A stretch of 64,000 nt of DNA. Origin: Hyphomicrobium_A sp963776675 (lineage in GTDB: Bacteria > Pseudomonadota > Alphaproteobacteria > Rhizobiales > Hyphomicrobiaceae). Under the pieces are notes generated by a model. It was given only the letters and a program-made list of their open reading frames with translations, had not been told where the DNA came from and did not search any database. Made by a program: the position numbers and the translations under genes. Positions 32,893 to 41,629 of the stretch are shown here, piece after piece; positions within the stretch are counted from its first letter, which is position 1, and each line of letters opens with the position of its first letter. The stretch spans positions 108,655 to 172,654 of the forward strand of contig CAVZNR010000052.1 in assembly GCA_963776675.1 (NCBI GenBank), read 5' to 3'.

Positions 32893-34252
32893 CCTGCTGA
32901 AGCGCACGCCCGTACGGCTTGCGGGAGCGTTTACGCTCCTGTTCGGCCTCTTGGTTGTTGCGCTCGTCGCGGTTCTCTACCTGACGATCAGCGCGCAGCT
33001 TGCCGCCAACATGCGGGTGCGCGTCGAGGAAACGAGCAGCGCGCTGGTCGCCATCGACGCCGAGCAGGGGTTCGACGCACTTTCCGCCGTTGTCGCCAAC
33101 GAGGCGAAGTCGGTGCGAGACTTCAACAGCATCTTCTTGTTGCGCGGCGCGGACGGCAGCTTCAAAGCCGGCAACGTGCAGAACGTCGCGGTCTTCAAGG
33201 GCTGGGGCCTCCTCGATCGCGCATGGCTGCCTCTGGTCGCGAGCAAAGGCGACCCCGACGATCGCTTCTATGCGGTCTGGAAGCCGGTCTCGAAGGGATA
33301 CCTGCTGGTGGGCTGGAGTGACCGGCAGATCCGCGAGGTGCGGCACATCCTCCTGCGCAGCCTCGGATGGGGATTGGCTTTGACGGTATCGCTCGCCATT
33401 GCCTTTGCCGCGCTGCTCGCGTGGCGTGCGCAACAGCGCATCGACGTATTCGCCACCACGCTGGAGAAGGTGGGGCAGGGAGAAATCAGACAACGCGTCC
33501 CGCTTACCGGCTCGAAGGACGATCTCGACCACGTTGCCAGTCAGATCAACGCTACACTCGATCACCTCCAGAAGCTGATCGAGAACGTCAATCAAGCGTC
33601 CTCCGACATCGCGCACGACCTGAAAAAGCCAATCGGACGTCTGCGTCGGCGTCTCGAGGTGGCGCTCGACGGGGCCGTGAATACGCGGGACCTTCGCGCG
33701 CAGATCGAAGAGAGCATGACCGATCTCGATTCGATCGTGGAGACGTTCGAGGCGCTGCTGCGCATAACGCAACTCGAGGCCGGGGCACGCAAAGTGCGCT
33801 TCTGCAACCTCGACTTGGATGCGGTTCTGGCCGACGTCGCCGACATTTACGAGCCGGTCGCCGAGGAGAGCGGCGATCGCCTCGAATGTGCCGTTCCCGG
33901 CAACCGGGGGGCCGCTATCCTTGGCGACCGCGAGCTCCTGACGCAGCTCTTCGCCAACCTCGTCGAGAATGCCATTCGCCACTCGCCGCGGGATACCCGC
34001 ATCGGCATCGACCTCGTCGCGAAGGGCGACAGGCACGTCGCGATCGTCTGGGACACGGGCCCCGGCATTCCCGCAACGGAGCGCGAGAAGGTGTTTCGCC
34101 GGCTCTACCGTCTGGAAAAGTCGCGTACGACGCCGGGCAGCGGCCTCGGCCTGAGCCTCGCAGCCGCGATCGCCGAGCTGCACGGCGCCAAAGTTCAGCT
34201 GGACGACAATGCGCCCGGGCTGCGCGTTACGGTGTCATTCCCCAAGGCGTGA
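32879..34252 (+). CDS. Membrane sensor histidine kinase
   Basis: The 457-residue kinase has helices at about 16-40 (GAFTLLFGLLVVALVAVLYL) and 160-180 with a periplasmic sensor of about 120 residues between them. A HAMP domain follows (RAQQRIDVFATTLEKVGQGE). The H box is DIAHDLKKPIGRLRRRLE with His246, then LFANLVENAIRHSP (N box), VWDTGPGIPATEREKVF (G1) and PGSGLGLSLAAAIAELHG (G2). It overlaps the response regulator and is its cognate kinase. The H box carries Lys-Lys where most have Arg-Thr/Ser, a variant seen in CpxA/QseC-like kinases. Confidence 0.94.
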   Translation: MIKNDLLKRTPVRLAGAFTLLFGLLVVALVAVLYLTISAQLAANMRVRVEETSSALVAIDAEQGFDALSAVVANEAKSVRDFNSIFLLRGADGSFKAGNVQNVAVFKGWGLLDRAWLPLVASKGDPDDRFYAVWKPVSKGYLLVGWSDRQIREVRHILLRSLGWGLALTVSLAIAFAALLAWRAQQRIDVFATTLEKVGQGEIRQRVPLTGSKDDLDHVASQINATLDHLQKLIENVNQASSDIAHDLKKPIGRLRRRLEVALDGAVNTRDLRAQIEESMTDLDSIVETFEALLRITQLEAGARKVRFCNLDLDAVLADVADIYEPVAEESGDRLECAVPGNRGAAILGDRELLTQLFANLVENAIRHSPRDTRIGIDLVAKGDRHVAIVWDTGPGIPATEREKVFRRLYRLEKSRTTPGSGLGLSLAAAIAELHGAKVQLDDNAPGLRVTVSFPKA

Positions 34253-34272
34253 GTGCAGGGCGCGCGACTGCG

Positions 34273-34593
34273 CTAACGCAAAAAGGGTGCAGAGTGCAAA
34301 GCACCCTGCACCAGGCGGGGAAGAAACGAACTGAAGGCGAAAGTTTGCAGATAGGGGGCGAGACCGTCAGCGCCAATAGCGGCAGTGGCGGCGGTGGTGA
34401 CGCCACCAGCAGCGGTGATGGCGATGGTGATGGCGATGCCGCGATGCCAGCCGGCCTTGGTGACAAGGCCGAGGGCGTGCACAGAGGACGCGTCGAGATG
34501 ACCGCTGGTGAGGGTGGCTGCTTGCCCGGCCCCGCTGCAAAGACATGCGAACGTGGCAGCTGCGACAAGCGATAGAGAAACTGAGCGTTTCAT
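34273..34593 (-). CDS. Small secreted protein, family unknown (106 aa)
   Basis: The ATG at 34593 has GGAG 6-7 bases upstream and starts a good signal peptide (MKRSVSLSLVAAATFACLCS, cleaved after GQA). The mature part is Ala/Gly/Thr-rich with a hydrophobic segment (GIAITIAITAAGGVTTAATA). The C-terminal 25 residues fall over a hairpin and look less protein-like, so the true stop could be earlier in another frame. It converges on the histidine kinase gene. I do not recognise a family. Confidence 0.5.
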   Translation of the reverse strand: MKRSVSLSLVAAATFACLCSGAGQAATLTSGHLDASSVHALGLVTKAGWHRGIAITIAITAAGGVTTAATAAIGADGLAPYLQTFAFSSFLPRLVQGALHSAPFLR

Positions 34594-34642
34594 AGGAGCT
34601 CCAAGATATTGGATGCAGACACGCCGGAGGGCGTTTCGAGGC

Positions 34643-34686
34643 GAAAAGTGACTGTCGGCGCGACGGTCAGGCGAACCGTCGCGCCG
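34643..34686 (-). terminator. Strong hairpin terminator after the 53-residue secreted protein gene
   Basis: CGGCGCGACGGT at 34656-34667 pairs perfectly with ACCGTCGCGCCG at 34675-34686 around a 7-base loop. On the minus strand it follows the stop at 34703 by 16 bases and is trailed by a CTTTT run. Confidence 0.75.
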
Positions 34687-34702
34687 CAGGCCACGACGGC
34701 GG

Positions 34703-34864
34703 TTACTTCTTCACGCACTTCGATGCGGTGTCGTCCCACTTCATGGTGGTGATTTTTTCGCACTCGGCCTTGGTCTTCGGCGCGCTCTTGGCCTCGACGA
34801 CGGGTGCGGCGAGCCCAAACAGAACGCCGGCGAGAATAGCGGTGCTCAAGATCTTCTTGGACAT
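34703..34864 (-). CDS. Small secreted protein (53 aa)
   Basis: The ATG at 34864 has GGAGAG 7 bases upstream and gives MSKKILSTAILAGVLFGLAA, a signal peptide cleaved near VEA/KS. The mature product is about 29 residues, highly charged, with two cysteines (AECEKITTMKWDDTASKCVK) that can pair. A palindromic site shared with the two-component operon lies 92 bases upstream, and a strong terminator follows. Function unknown; it is a plausible target of the neighbouring two-component system. Confidence 0.72.
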   Translation of the reverse strand: MSKKILSTAILAGVLFGLAAPVVEAKSAPKTKAECEKITTMKWDDTASKCVKK

Positions 34865-34954
34865 GTGGAACTCTCCATCTTTTTGACCGGGTGGCTCATG
34901 ATCACCCGAGCGCGGAGACTGCTCCGCGATCCTTGTAGCCACTTCGCCGCCGGC

Positions 34955-34970
34955 ATACGGATCGGTAAGA
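34955..34970. promoter_or_regulatory. Second copy of the two-component palindrome
   Basis: TACGGATCGGTAAGA at 34956-34970 is an exact 15-base match to 32021-32035. It sits 92 bases upstream of the small secreted-protein gene on the minus strand and would place that gene under the same regulator as the two-component operon. Confidence 0.5.
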
Positions 34971-35038
34971 GTGGCCCAGATGGAGAAAATGTAATCGAGC
35001 AATTATCTCGAAAGCGAGATTTTGCTTGGGCGAGCGCG

Positions 35039-36439
35039 TCAGCCGTCGCCGGGGTTTTCCGGCGAAACCGTGAGCTCGTACTCGCCGGCCGCGTCCGAAT
35101 AGTAGTCGCGCACGCGCACGAAGTACGTCGCGTTCGGCTGCACTTTGAAGACGTAGCTCGCGTCGCCGCCAGCGGTTGTGTTCTTGTTGCTGCCGATGAT
35201 CGCCTTGCTGGAGTCGTAGACGGCGATTTCCGGACGCAGCGTCGTCGAGCGGTTCTGCGTGGAAGCGCGAAGCATCCCTTCCTTGTCGCCCGACGTCACC
35301 GCGAAGTAGTCGACGTCGGACTTGTCCATGATGCCGGCTGCAACCGCGTCGGCGAGGGCGATCTTCTTGGCCGAGAGTATGTCGTCGTTGGGCTCGTATG
35401 CGTCGTAGGCCTTAGCCGGTGCGACGCGCATGAGATACACGCCCACGCTCTCGCCGTAGTAGTTGCTGACGCGCACGAGGTAGGTGGTGGCGGGGCTGGC
35501 GACGAACGCATAGCTGACGTCGGCGCCGTGCGTGGTCTTGTGCACCTCGCCGCGACTCGTCTTCTCCGCGTCGAATAGCTCCAGCCGCGGCTCCAGCGTC
35601 GTCGATCGGTTCTGCAACTCGATGCGGATCAGATCGCGGTGCGTCCCGGGCGTCGTGAATGCAAAAAAGTCGGCGTCCTTGGGTGCGCCGATCGATCCGG
35701 TGATCCAGGTGTCGAGCTTGATCTCGTTGGTTGCGAGCCCGTCGTCGTTGGGCTCGCTTTCCTGTGCTGAGATCTCCACGTGACGCGGCGGCGTCGCTTT
35801 CAGCGATTCGAGCGCCTGCGCCTTGCGCACGGCGACGACCTCGCGATTGAAGTCGCGCGAGATCTTCTTTGCCGCCGCCACCTCGCTGTCGATTTTCGCT
35901 TTGATCTGAGGCGGCGGTGGCGTCGGTGTGGCGTTGGCGGCAATCGAGCTTGTGGTGATCCCTTCTTTGACGGCCGCTCGCACGAGATCGGCGATATCGG
36001 CAAGCTGCAACTCGTAGGCGCGCGCCGAGCCCTTGCATTGCAGGAACTGTTCCGGGTCGAGGCGGCCGGCGTCGAGGACCGTGCAGCAGGTCTTGAGATT
36101 GAGCGCCGCCATCTGCGCGCGCTCGTCGAGATCGGTGAGCTGCTCGCGGCCGAGCTCCAGCTCGCCCTCTGTCTTCAAGAACTTGATGCGCGTCTTCAAT
36201 CCCACGGAGGTCTGCTGGTAGACCGCCTCGCAGGGCGAAAGGCGTCCCTTGGCGAGGTCGTAGCCGAGGTAGACGACAGCGAGGAGGGCGAGCGTAGCGC
36301 CCATCGCACCGATGGAGACGAGGGAGCGCGGGAGCAAGCGCAATTCACGCCGCAGGTGCCGCCACAGCATCCGGGCCCGTTGCCTCGCGCTTGTCGTGAA
36401 CTTGGACCGGCCGTGGGGTTCGCTGATGGGATCGTTCAT
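35039..36439 (-). CDS. Membrane-anchored protein with two PPC-type domains
   Basis: The 466-residue protein has a basic cytoplasmic N-terminus, a membrane helix at about 41-62 (SIGAMGATLALLAVVYLGYD) and a periplasmic helical region with cysteines (CEAVYQ, LKTCCTVLDAG, LQCKGSA). Two copies of a bacterial pre-peptidase C-terminal-like domain follow: the first around ESEPNDDGLATNEIKLDTWI to TTYLVRVSNYYG, the second around YEPNDDILSAKKIALADAVA to ATYFVRVRDYYSD. PPC domains normally end secreted peptidases, but there is no peptidase here, so the domains probably bind a ligand or partner. It is transcribed as the last gene before the small secreted-protein region. Confidence 0.82.
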   Translation of the reverse strand: MNDPISEPHGRSKFTTSARQRARMLWRHLRRELRLLPRSLVSIGAMGATLALLAVVYLGYDLAKGRLSPCEAVYQQTSVGLKTRIKFLKTEGELELGREQLTDLDERAQMAALNLKTCCTVLDAGRLDPEQFLQCKGSARAYELQLADIADLVRAAVKEGITTSSIAANATPTPPPPQIKAKIDSEVAAAKKISRDFNREVVAVRKAQALESLKATPPRHVEISAQESEPNDDGLATNEIKLDTWITGSIGAPKDADFFAFTTPGTHRDLIRIELQNRSTTLEPRLELFDAEKTSRGEVHKTTHGADVSYAFVASPATTYLVRVSNYYGESVGVYLMRVAPAKAYDAYEPNDDILSAKKIALADAVAAGIMDKSDVDYFAVTSGDKEGMLRASTQNRSTTLRPEIAVYDSSKAIIGSNKNTTAGGDASYVFKVQPNATYFVRVRDYYSDAAGEYELTVSPENPGDG

Positions 36440-36543
36440 GGGACCGCCTCCCGCTCCGCCTCATTCGCAAAGGGGAGCGTCGTTGGCAGGCGGTGTCAAT
36501 CAAACGGCGTCTTGGGCGCGGATTGACTGGTGATAACTGAATT

Positions 36544-37494
36544 TCAGGACTGGCGCCGCTGCCGGTAGTCGCGCGGCGAGCAGCCATAGGAGGCCTTGAA
36601 GCGGCGATTGAAATGGGACACGTCTGAAAAACCCCAGGCATAGGCGATCTCGCTGATGGTGCGAGAGGATTGCTTGGGATCGTCGAGAGCTTGGCTGCAG
36701 TGCTCAAGGCGGCGCGCGACGATAAAGCGTTCGAGCGACATTCCCTGTTGCGACAGGAGCTCGTTCGCGTAGCGCACGCTGATGCCGGCGGCGGCCGCCG
36801 CCATCTTGGGAGTGAGCGTGGGTTCGGTGAGGCGGCTTTCGATGGCCATGCGCAAACGCAGAAGCGCGACGGCACGCCCCGACGACAACGATGGCGTCTC
36901 GTCGGCCAGGGTCGAAAGCGCCAGCGCTGCAAGGTCGAGCACGTGCTCGGCGACCTGCAGCTGGGCGGCTGGCGGTAGCGCCTGGACGTGGCTCGGGATC
37001 AACCTGATGTAGTCGGATGCGAAGGCTCCAGAGCCGCCCGCAGTGTGGCGCACAGCGTGCGCCGTCAGCTGAGAGCTTGAAGGAAGCCGTGCCTTCAACA
37101 GCCGGTGCGGTATTTTGATGGTAATCTGTTTGCGGTGATCGTAGCGGCAGACGAAGGGGCGCTGCGCGTCGAGCAGCACGAGGTCCCCTGGGTGGATGAC
37201 GGTTTCGCGGCCATCCTGGCTGAACGTGGAACTGCCCTTAAGCTGCGCGTAAAGCAAGAAGACGTTGTCCTCGCCGTACGACGTGCTGGCGGTGTGCTTC
37301 ACCGACTCCAATCCAAGGCTTTCGACGCTCATGACGTTGAGCTTGCCAAGAGGCGCGCGAAGCACCGTTGCGTCAAACGCGCATGGAGTTTTTACGCTGC
37401 ACTCGTGGTCGACAAGTGCTCGGCTTGCGACATCCAACCAATATGCGACCCGATCCCGGGGGTGGATGTCGGACATCGCAATGACCTTGTCCAT
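36544..37494 (-). CDS. AraC family transcriptional regulator, paralogue 3
   Basis: The 316-residue protein starts at MDKVIAMSDIHPRDRVAYWL with GGAGG 4 bases upstream. Its sensor half (NVFLLYAQLKGSSTFSQDGR, HPGDLVLLDAQRPFVCRYDH) and HTH half (AAAAGISVRYANELLSQQGM, ISEIAYAWGFSDVSHFNRRF, SYGCSPRDYRQRRQS) align with paralogues 1 and 2 elsewhere in the window. It is more distant from them than they are from each other. The neighbours are an acyltransferase and a PPC-domain protein gene, neither an obvious target. Confidence 0.9.
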   Translation of the reverse strand: MDKVIAMSDIHPRDRVAYWLDVASRALVDHECSVKTPCAFDATVLRAPLGKLNVMSVESLGLESVKHTASTSYGEDNVFLLYAQLKGSSTFSQDGRETVIHPGDLVLLDAQRPFVCRYDHRKQITIKIPHRLLKARLPSSSQLTAHAVRHTAGGSGAFASDYIRLIPSHVQALPPAAQLQVAEHVLDLAALALSTLADETPSLSSGRAVALLRLRMAIESRLTEPTLTPKMAAAAAGISVRYANELLSQQGMSLERFIVARRLEHCSQALDDPKQSSRTISEIAYAWGFSDVSHFNRRFKASYGCSPRDYRQRRQS

Positions 37495-37569
37495 GCGCCT
37501 CCTACAGCACCTCCCCGATCACCTCGCTTGCGTGAATAGTGTAACACAGGAGTCGGTTACCGGCCAGCA

Positions 37570-38484
37570 CTAGCTCCATCGGCGATTGGACCACATCCAC
37601 TGCTCCGGCGCATCCCTGATCCAAACCTCGAACTGCTTTTGCATATGGGTGAGCGTCCAGCGAATGTCCTCGGCCTGGTTGGCCGTGCGCGGCACGCGCA
37701 ATTCCTTGAGCTCGATCTCAAAACGGCTCGAGGTTCCGATGCGCTTGCAGCGCGACAGCCAGATACGCGCGCCGACACGCCGCGCGATCATCACGCCGAT
37801 CGCCTGCGTGCGGGCGTCCTTGCCGAAGAAGGGCACGGGCAGACCCGTCCGGTCGTACAGATCGCATACGAGCCCGAGCCGGCCGCCGCGGCGCACGAAG
37901 TCCATGATGGCGCGCGCCGTCTTCTGGTCGTCGCCGTGCTCGCCGACCTTGCCGCGGCCAAACAGACCGTCGGGATAGAGATCCTTGCGCTGCGTGCGCA
38001 GGTACTGGTCGACGTAGGGGTTGGTCACCGAGCGGTAGACGGCGGCGGGATTGGCGCCGGCCCACGTGAACGGCAGAATCGCCAGCTCCCAGTTGCCCAT
38101 GTGCAGGCTGATGCCGACCGCCGGCCCGAGCTTGTCCTTGTAGCGCGAGAAAATGTTCTGGCTCACGATGTCGACGCGCTCGGGCTCCTCGAGGAAGCGG
38201 TCGATGCGCATGGTCTCCACCATGATACGGCCCAGGTTCTCCCAGTGGGCCAGCGCGATCGCTAGCCGCTCCTCGTCGTTCTTTTCCGGGAAGGCGATGG
38301 CGAGATTGTCGAGGGCACGCCGGTGGCGCTTGGGATTGACGATGGGCGCAAGCCGGCGCCAGGCGAAGGCCGAGGAGTTCGTGGCCGACTGGAGCGGCAG
38401 GGCACGGAAGAAGCCAGCCACCAGGCGAAGTGCGAGATACTCCAGACGATATTGCAGGTCGCGGAGCCAAGGGGCGGTCTTCAT
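37570..38484 (-). CDS. LpxL/HtrB-like lysophospholipid (lipid A) acyltransferase
   Basis: The 304-residue protein has the HxxxxxE-type catalytic motif in SLHMGNWELAILPFTWAGAN, then AAVYRSVTNPYVDQYLRTQR and DLYDRTGLPVPFFGKDARTQ, which are conserved in late acyltransferases of lipid A. It should act at the cytoplasmic face of the inner membrane, anchored by its N-terminal amphipathic segment (LALRLVAGFFRALPL). The acyl chain and acceptor cannot be told from sequence. It is adjacent to the UbiH-like hydroxylase gene on the same strand, 64 bases apart, but no lpx genes are near. Confidence 0.88.
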   Translation of the reverse strand: MKTAPWLRDLQYRLEYLALRLVAGFFRALPLQSATNSSAFAWRRLAPIVNPKRHRRALDNLAIAFPEKNDEERLAIALAHWENLGRIMVETMRIDRFLEEPERVDIVSQNIFSRYKDKLGPAVGISLHMGNWELAILPFTWAGANPAAVYRSVTNPYVDQYLRTQRKDLYPDGLFGRGKVGEHGDDQKTARAIMDFVRRGGRLGLVCDLYDRTGLPVPFFGKDARTQAIGVMIARRVGARIWLSRCKRIGTSSRFEIELKELRVPRTANQAEDIRWTLTHMQKQFEVWIRDAPEQWMWSNRRWS

Positions 38485-38548
38485 CGGGCGGCCTGAATGC
38501 TCTCGACTTGTGGGCGTTTGTCGTGGGGTGATGCCCAGGGAGGCCTGT

Positions 38549-39781
38549 TCACGTCAAGGGGCTGTTCGCGTTGTCGGCGTTGGCCGCCTGCATGAGGCGC
38601 GGCGTCACGAACGAGGGTGCGAGACCCTCTCGAATGGCCAGGCGTCTCAAGGGGTTGATGGCCTTAAGGGCAAAAAGGCCGACGCCCCGCAGAAGCTGGA
38701 TCGGCAGGTAGCCGGAAATCAGGCTCCGGTTCAAAAGATCGATGGACCAGGCACGCGAGGCAATATCGATCCGCCGGGCGGCGGAGAACGCAGCGAGCGT
38801 CTCGGATCCGCCGATGTCGCGTCCCGATTGCAGCCCGTCGCTCACACAATCGCCGAGCATTGCGGCATCGCGGAACCCGAGGTTGAGCCCCTGCGCCCCG
38901 ATGGGTGGGATCACGTGCGCGGCCTCGCCTACGAGAGCGACGCGGTTGCGCCCGGCCTGGTCAGCCGTGAGCCCGGAAAGAGGAAACGCCCCGCGGGGCC
39001 CGAGCGTGCCGAGCGGCCCCAGCAACCCTTGGAGCCTTGTCTCCAGCGCGCCACGGAACGTCGCGTCGTCCATGTCGGCGAGGCGGCGGGCGATCGTCGG
39101 GCGCTCGACCCACACGAGGCTCGAGCTGAGGCCGGGCGAGGGCACCACGGTGAGCGGACCAGCTGGCCGATGAAACTCGGTCGAGACGCCGTTGTGGGGC
39201 CGCTGATGCGTGAACGTGCAGGTGACGGCGCACTGGTCGTAGCGCCAAGTGTGGACGCCGATGCCGGCAGCGGTGCGGCACATCGAGTTGCGTCCGTCGG
39301 CACCGACGACAAGACGCGTCGTGACGGAGGCCTCGTCCGCGAACCGCAGGGCAACGCTTTCACTCGTAAGTTCAATGCCTTCTACGGGCGCGGTAGCGAT
39401 GAGCGCAATGTTCGCGGCCGCCACCTGCTTGTGCAGCGCATCGACGAGCACGGCATTGGGGACGTTGTAGCCGAACGCCTCTAGGCCCACCTCGGCGGCC
39501 GTAAATACGACCTCGGGTGCGCGCAGCAGACCGCCCATGTCGTCGACAATGCGGATCGCGACCAGCGGCTCGGCGCGCGCCCGGCAGTCGTCCCACACCC
39601 CGAGGTTGCGCAGAAGCTGCACCGAGCCGGTGAACAGGGCCGCCGTGCGGTTGTCGCCGGGCGCTGCGGGGGGACCGATGAGGCCCACGCGGAGTCCGAG
39701 GCGTGCCAGACACAGTGCGGCCGCCAGGCCCGCGGGACCCGCTCCGACGACGCCGACATCGAACTGAACCATGTTTTTCAT
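38549..39781 (-). CDS. UbiH/Coq6-type FAD-dependent hydroxylase
   Basis: The start at 39781 (MKNMVQFDVGVVGAGPAGLA) has GGAG 6 bases upstream and gives 410 residues. The Rossmann FAD motif GAGPAG is at 13-18, LVVGADGRNSMCR is the DG motif, and VALVGEAAHVIPPIGAQGLN is the second FAD-binding motif, with Glu replacing the usual Asp of GDAAH. These flavoenzymes hydroxylate the ubiquinone ring or related phenols. The position cannot be resolved between C5, C6 and C1 hydroxylation, so no gene symbol is given. It is divergent from the porin gene. Confidence 0.88.
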   Translation of the reverse strand: MKNMVQFDVGVVGAGPAGLAAALCLARLGLRVGLIGPPAAPGDNRTAALFTGSVQLLRNLGVWDDCRARAEPLVAIRIVDDMGGLLRAPEVVFTAAEVGLEAFGYNVPNAVLVDALHKQVAAANIALIATAPVEGIELTSESVALRFADEASVTTRLVVGADGRNSMCRTAAGIGVHTWRYDQCAVTCTFTHQRPHNGVSTEFHRPAGPLTVVPSPGLSSSLVWVERPTIARRLADMDDATFRGALETRLQGLLGPLGTLGPRGAFPLSGLTADQAGRNRVALVGEAAHVIPPIGAQGLNLGFRDAAMLGDCVSDGLQSGRDIGGSETLAAFSAARRIDIASRAWSIDLLNRSLISGYLPIQLLRGVGLFALKAINPLRRLAIREGLAPSFVTPRLMQAANADNANSPLT

Positions 39782-39853
39782 GACAACTCCGGGCAAGCCA
39801 GGATAGCCCGCATTATGGGCATTCTCGCAGTGTTTTCCGCAATGCGTGATGAC

Positions 39854-39876
39854 TGTGACACGGCATTTTTGTCACA
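39854..39876. promoter_or_regulatory. Inverted repeat TGTGAC-N11-GTCACA before the porin gene
   Basis: TGTGAC at 39854-39859 and GTCACA at 39871-39876 form a perfect 6-base inverted repeat with an 11-base spacer. It lies between the divergent UbiH-like and porin genes, 73 bases from the former and 209 from the latter. CRP/FNR-type sites have the same arm sequence but shorter spacers, so the match is suggestive only. The rest of the 303-base interval holds no gene. Confidence 0.3.
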
Positions 39877-40084
39877 AACTGTCATACGCAACTTAGCGGT
39901 TTACCACGCTCGAATCAGCGCGGTACTCCTGGCGCAGCGAGGCCTTCACCCGGCAGCGAACGTGTGTGCGGCGGAAACGGGGGCTGAGCGGCGTGGTCGC
40001 GTAAGTGTGCATGTAACAGTATCCGTTGCGTAACAGTTGCGTCGATCGAAGGCCGAGTTGAGGCGTACTTCGAAGGAGTAGAGT

Positions 40085-41369
40085 ATGTTCGGGGGAGTAG
40101 GTAAGGCGGGGTGGGCAACCATCCTCGCTAGTGGAGTTCTGCTGAGCGGCGGCGTATCGGCCCAGGCAGCCGATTTGGGCGGCGATTGCTGCGCAGATCT
40201 CGAGGAGCGGATTGCCGAGCTGGAGGCCACCACGGCCCGCAAAGGCAACCGCAAAGTCAGCCTGCAGCTGTATGGCTGGGTCAACGAGGCGGTGACGTGG
40301 TGGGACGACGGTTTTTCAGAGAAGAACGTTTACGTCGGCACCAACACACTTGAGCAGACGCGTTTCGGCTTCAAGGGTAAGGCCAAGATCGACGCTGATT
40401 GGGAAGCCGGCTACAAGATTGAAATCGGTACAGATGACGGCGGCAACAGCGGCTACAGCCAAAGCGGCCTTGGTTCTCAGGGCTTTAAGCTTCGCAAGAG
40501 CTACTGGTACTTGAAGAGCAAGAAGCTCGGTGAAGTTGCAGTCGGCCAGAATGGTACGGCGAGCTACCATGCGGTCGACGACGCGGATATCGCAAACACG
40601 CGAAACGTGTCCGACTTTGAGGCCTCCGGTGCCTACATGGGATCGGGCAACGTTCCTTGCCGCTCCCGGAGTGACATGGGAAGCACAGTCCTCCGCGGTT
40701 GGAATGGAAACACGCCCGGTCAGAGCCTCGCGCAAGAACGTCGTAAAGTATGATTCCCCCACATTTGCTGGCTTCTCCGTCAGCGCTGCGTGGGGCGAGG
40801 ACGACCTGTGGGATGTCGGCGCCGACTATGAGGGCAAGATTGGTGACGTTCAATCTGTGAGGGCGAAGGCCGGATACGGCGAGAGCACGGATCCAAGTGC
40901 CACGGGTTGCGGTGGCCCGACGCAGAACTTCAAGTGCCAGTGGTTCGGCGCAGGCGCGACCGTCATGCACGATCCCACCGGCCTCTACGTGTTCGGCGGC
41001 TACGGCTGGCAGCAGATCGACTCGCTCGGGGCGAGCTTGGACGACACCAGCACGACTTGGCTTATCCAGCCCGGTATCGAGAAGAAGTGGATGCCGCTCG
41101 GCAAAACTACGATCTTCGGCGAGTATCGCCACGATGAGGCTGGTGCGACGCGTATGCGAGTGGTGCGACGGACCCGACCGTAAGCTGGGGCGGCGACGTC
41201 GACTTCTGGGCCGCCGGTGTCGTCCAGAACATCGAGGCGGCAGCGATGGATCTCTACCTCATGTACCGTCACGCAGAAGGCGATTACATCTCGAGCGATG
41301 CCGGGGCTACGACAAGCCTCGATCGACGACTTCGACATGGTCATCTCCGGCGCCCGCATCCAGTTCTAA
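40085..41369 (+). CDS. Alphaproteobacterial porin, with three apparent frameshifts
   Basis: The gene starts at MFGGVGKAGWATILASGVLL behind GGAG and encodes a signal peptide, a short coiled-coil (ADLEERIAELEATTARKG) and a 16-strand porin barrel of the Porin_2 type (VSLQLYGWVNEAVTWWDDGF, YWYLKSKKLGEVAVGQNGTA). The frame breaks near 40680, continues as KYDSPTFAGFSVSAAWGEDD, breaks again near 41145 (YASGATDPTVSWGGDVDFWA) and a third time near 41315 to end DDFDMVISGARIQF, the canonical aromatic C-terminus. Net effect is one extra base; corrected length is 427 residues. Porins are highly expressed and usually intact, so sequencing indels are likely. A terminator follows 32 bases after the stop. Confidence 0.8.
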
Positions 41370-41400
41370 GGATCCGGCTCCGACCTACTCCCGAACTTAG

Positions 41401-41436
41401 GGAGCCACCCCCGCAAGGGGTGGCTCCTTTCGTCTT
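41401..41436 (+). terminator. Terminator after the porin gene
   Basis: GGAGCCACCCC at 41401-41411 pairs with GGGGTGGCTCC at 41417-41427 around a short loop, followed by TTTCGTCTTTT. It is a strong rho-independent terminator. Confidence 0.9.
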
Positions 41437-41629
41437 TTCGGTGGACGGGCCCGGCCCGACCCTGCCTTCCCGTTGCCTGTGGCTTTGCGGCAACATGGCA
41501 TCCGGACCACACTCGATTGGACAAATGTTTACTCGGGCTTAACTGCACCCAAAACATCTTGTCTTCGAGGGGACGAGACAGCATTTTCCCTCAATGCAAT
41601 TTGAACGTACGCGCTGCGGGGTTCGTGAA

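Noticed and set aside
38153..39484. 443-codon plus-strand open frame across the acyltransferase and hydroxylase genes
   Set aside because: It spans two real minus-strand genes with catalytic motifs and has no recognisable protein features.
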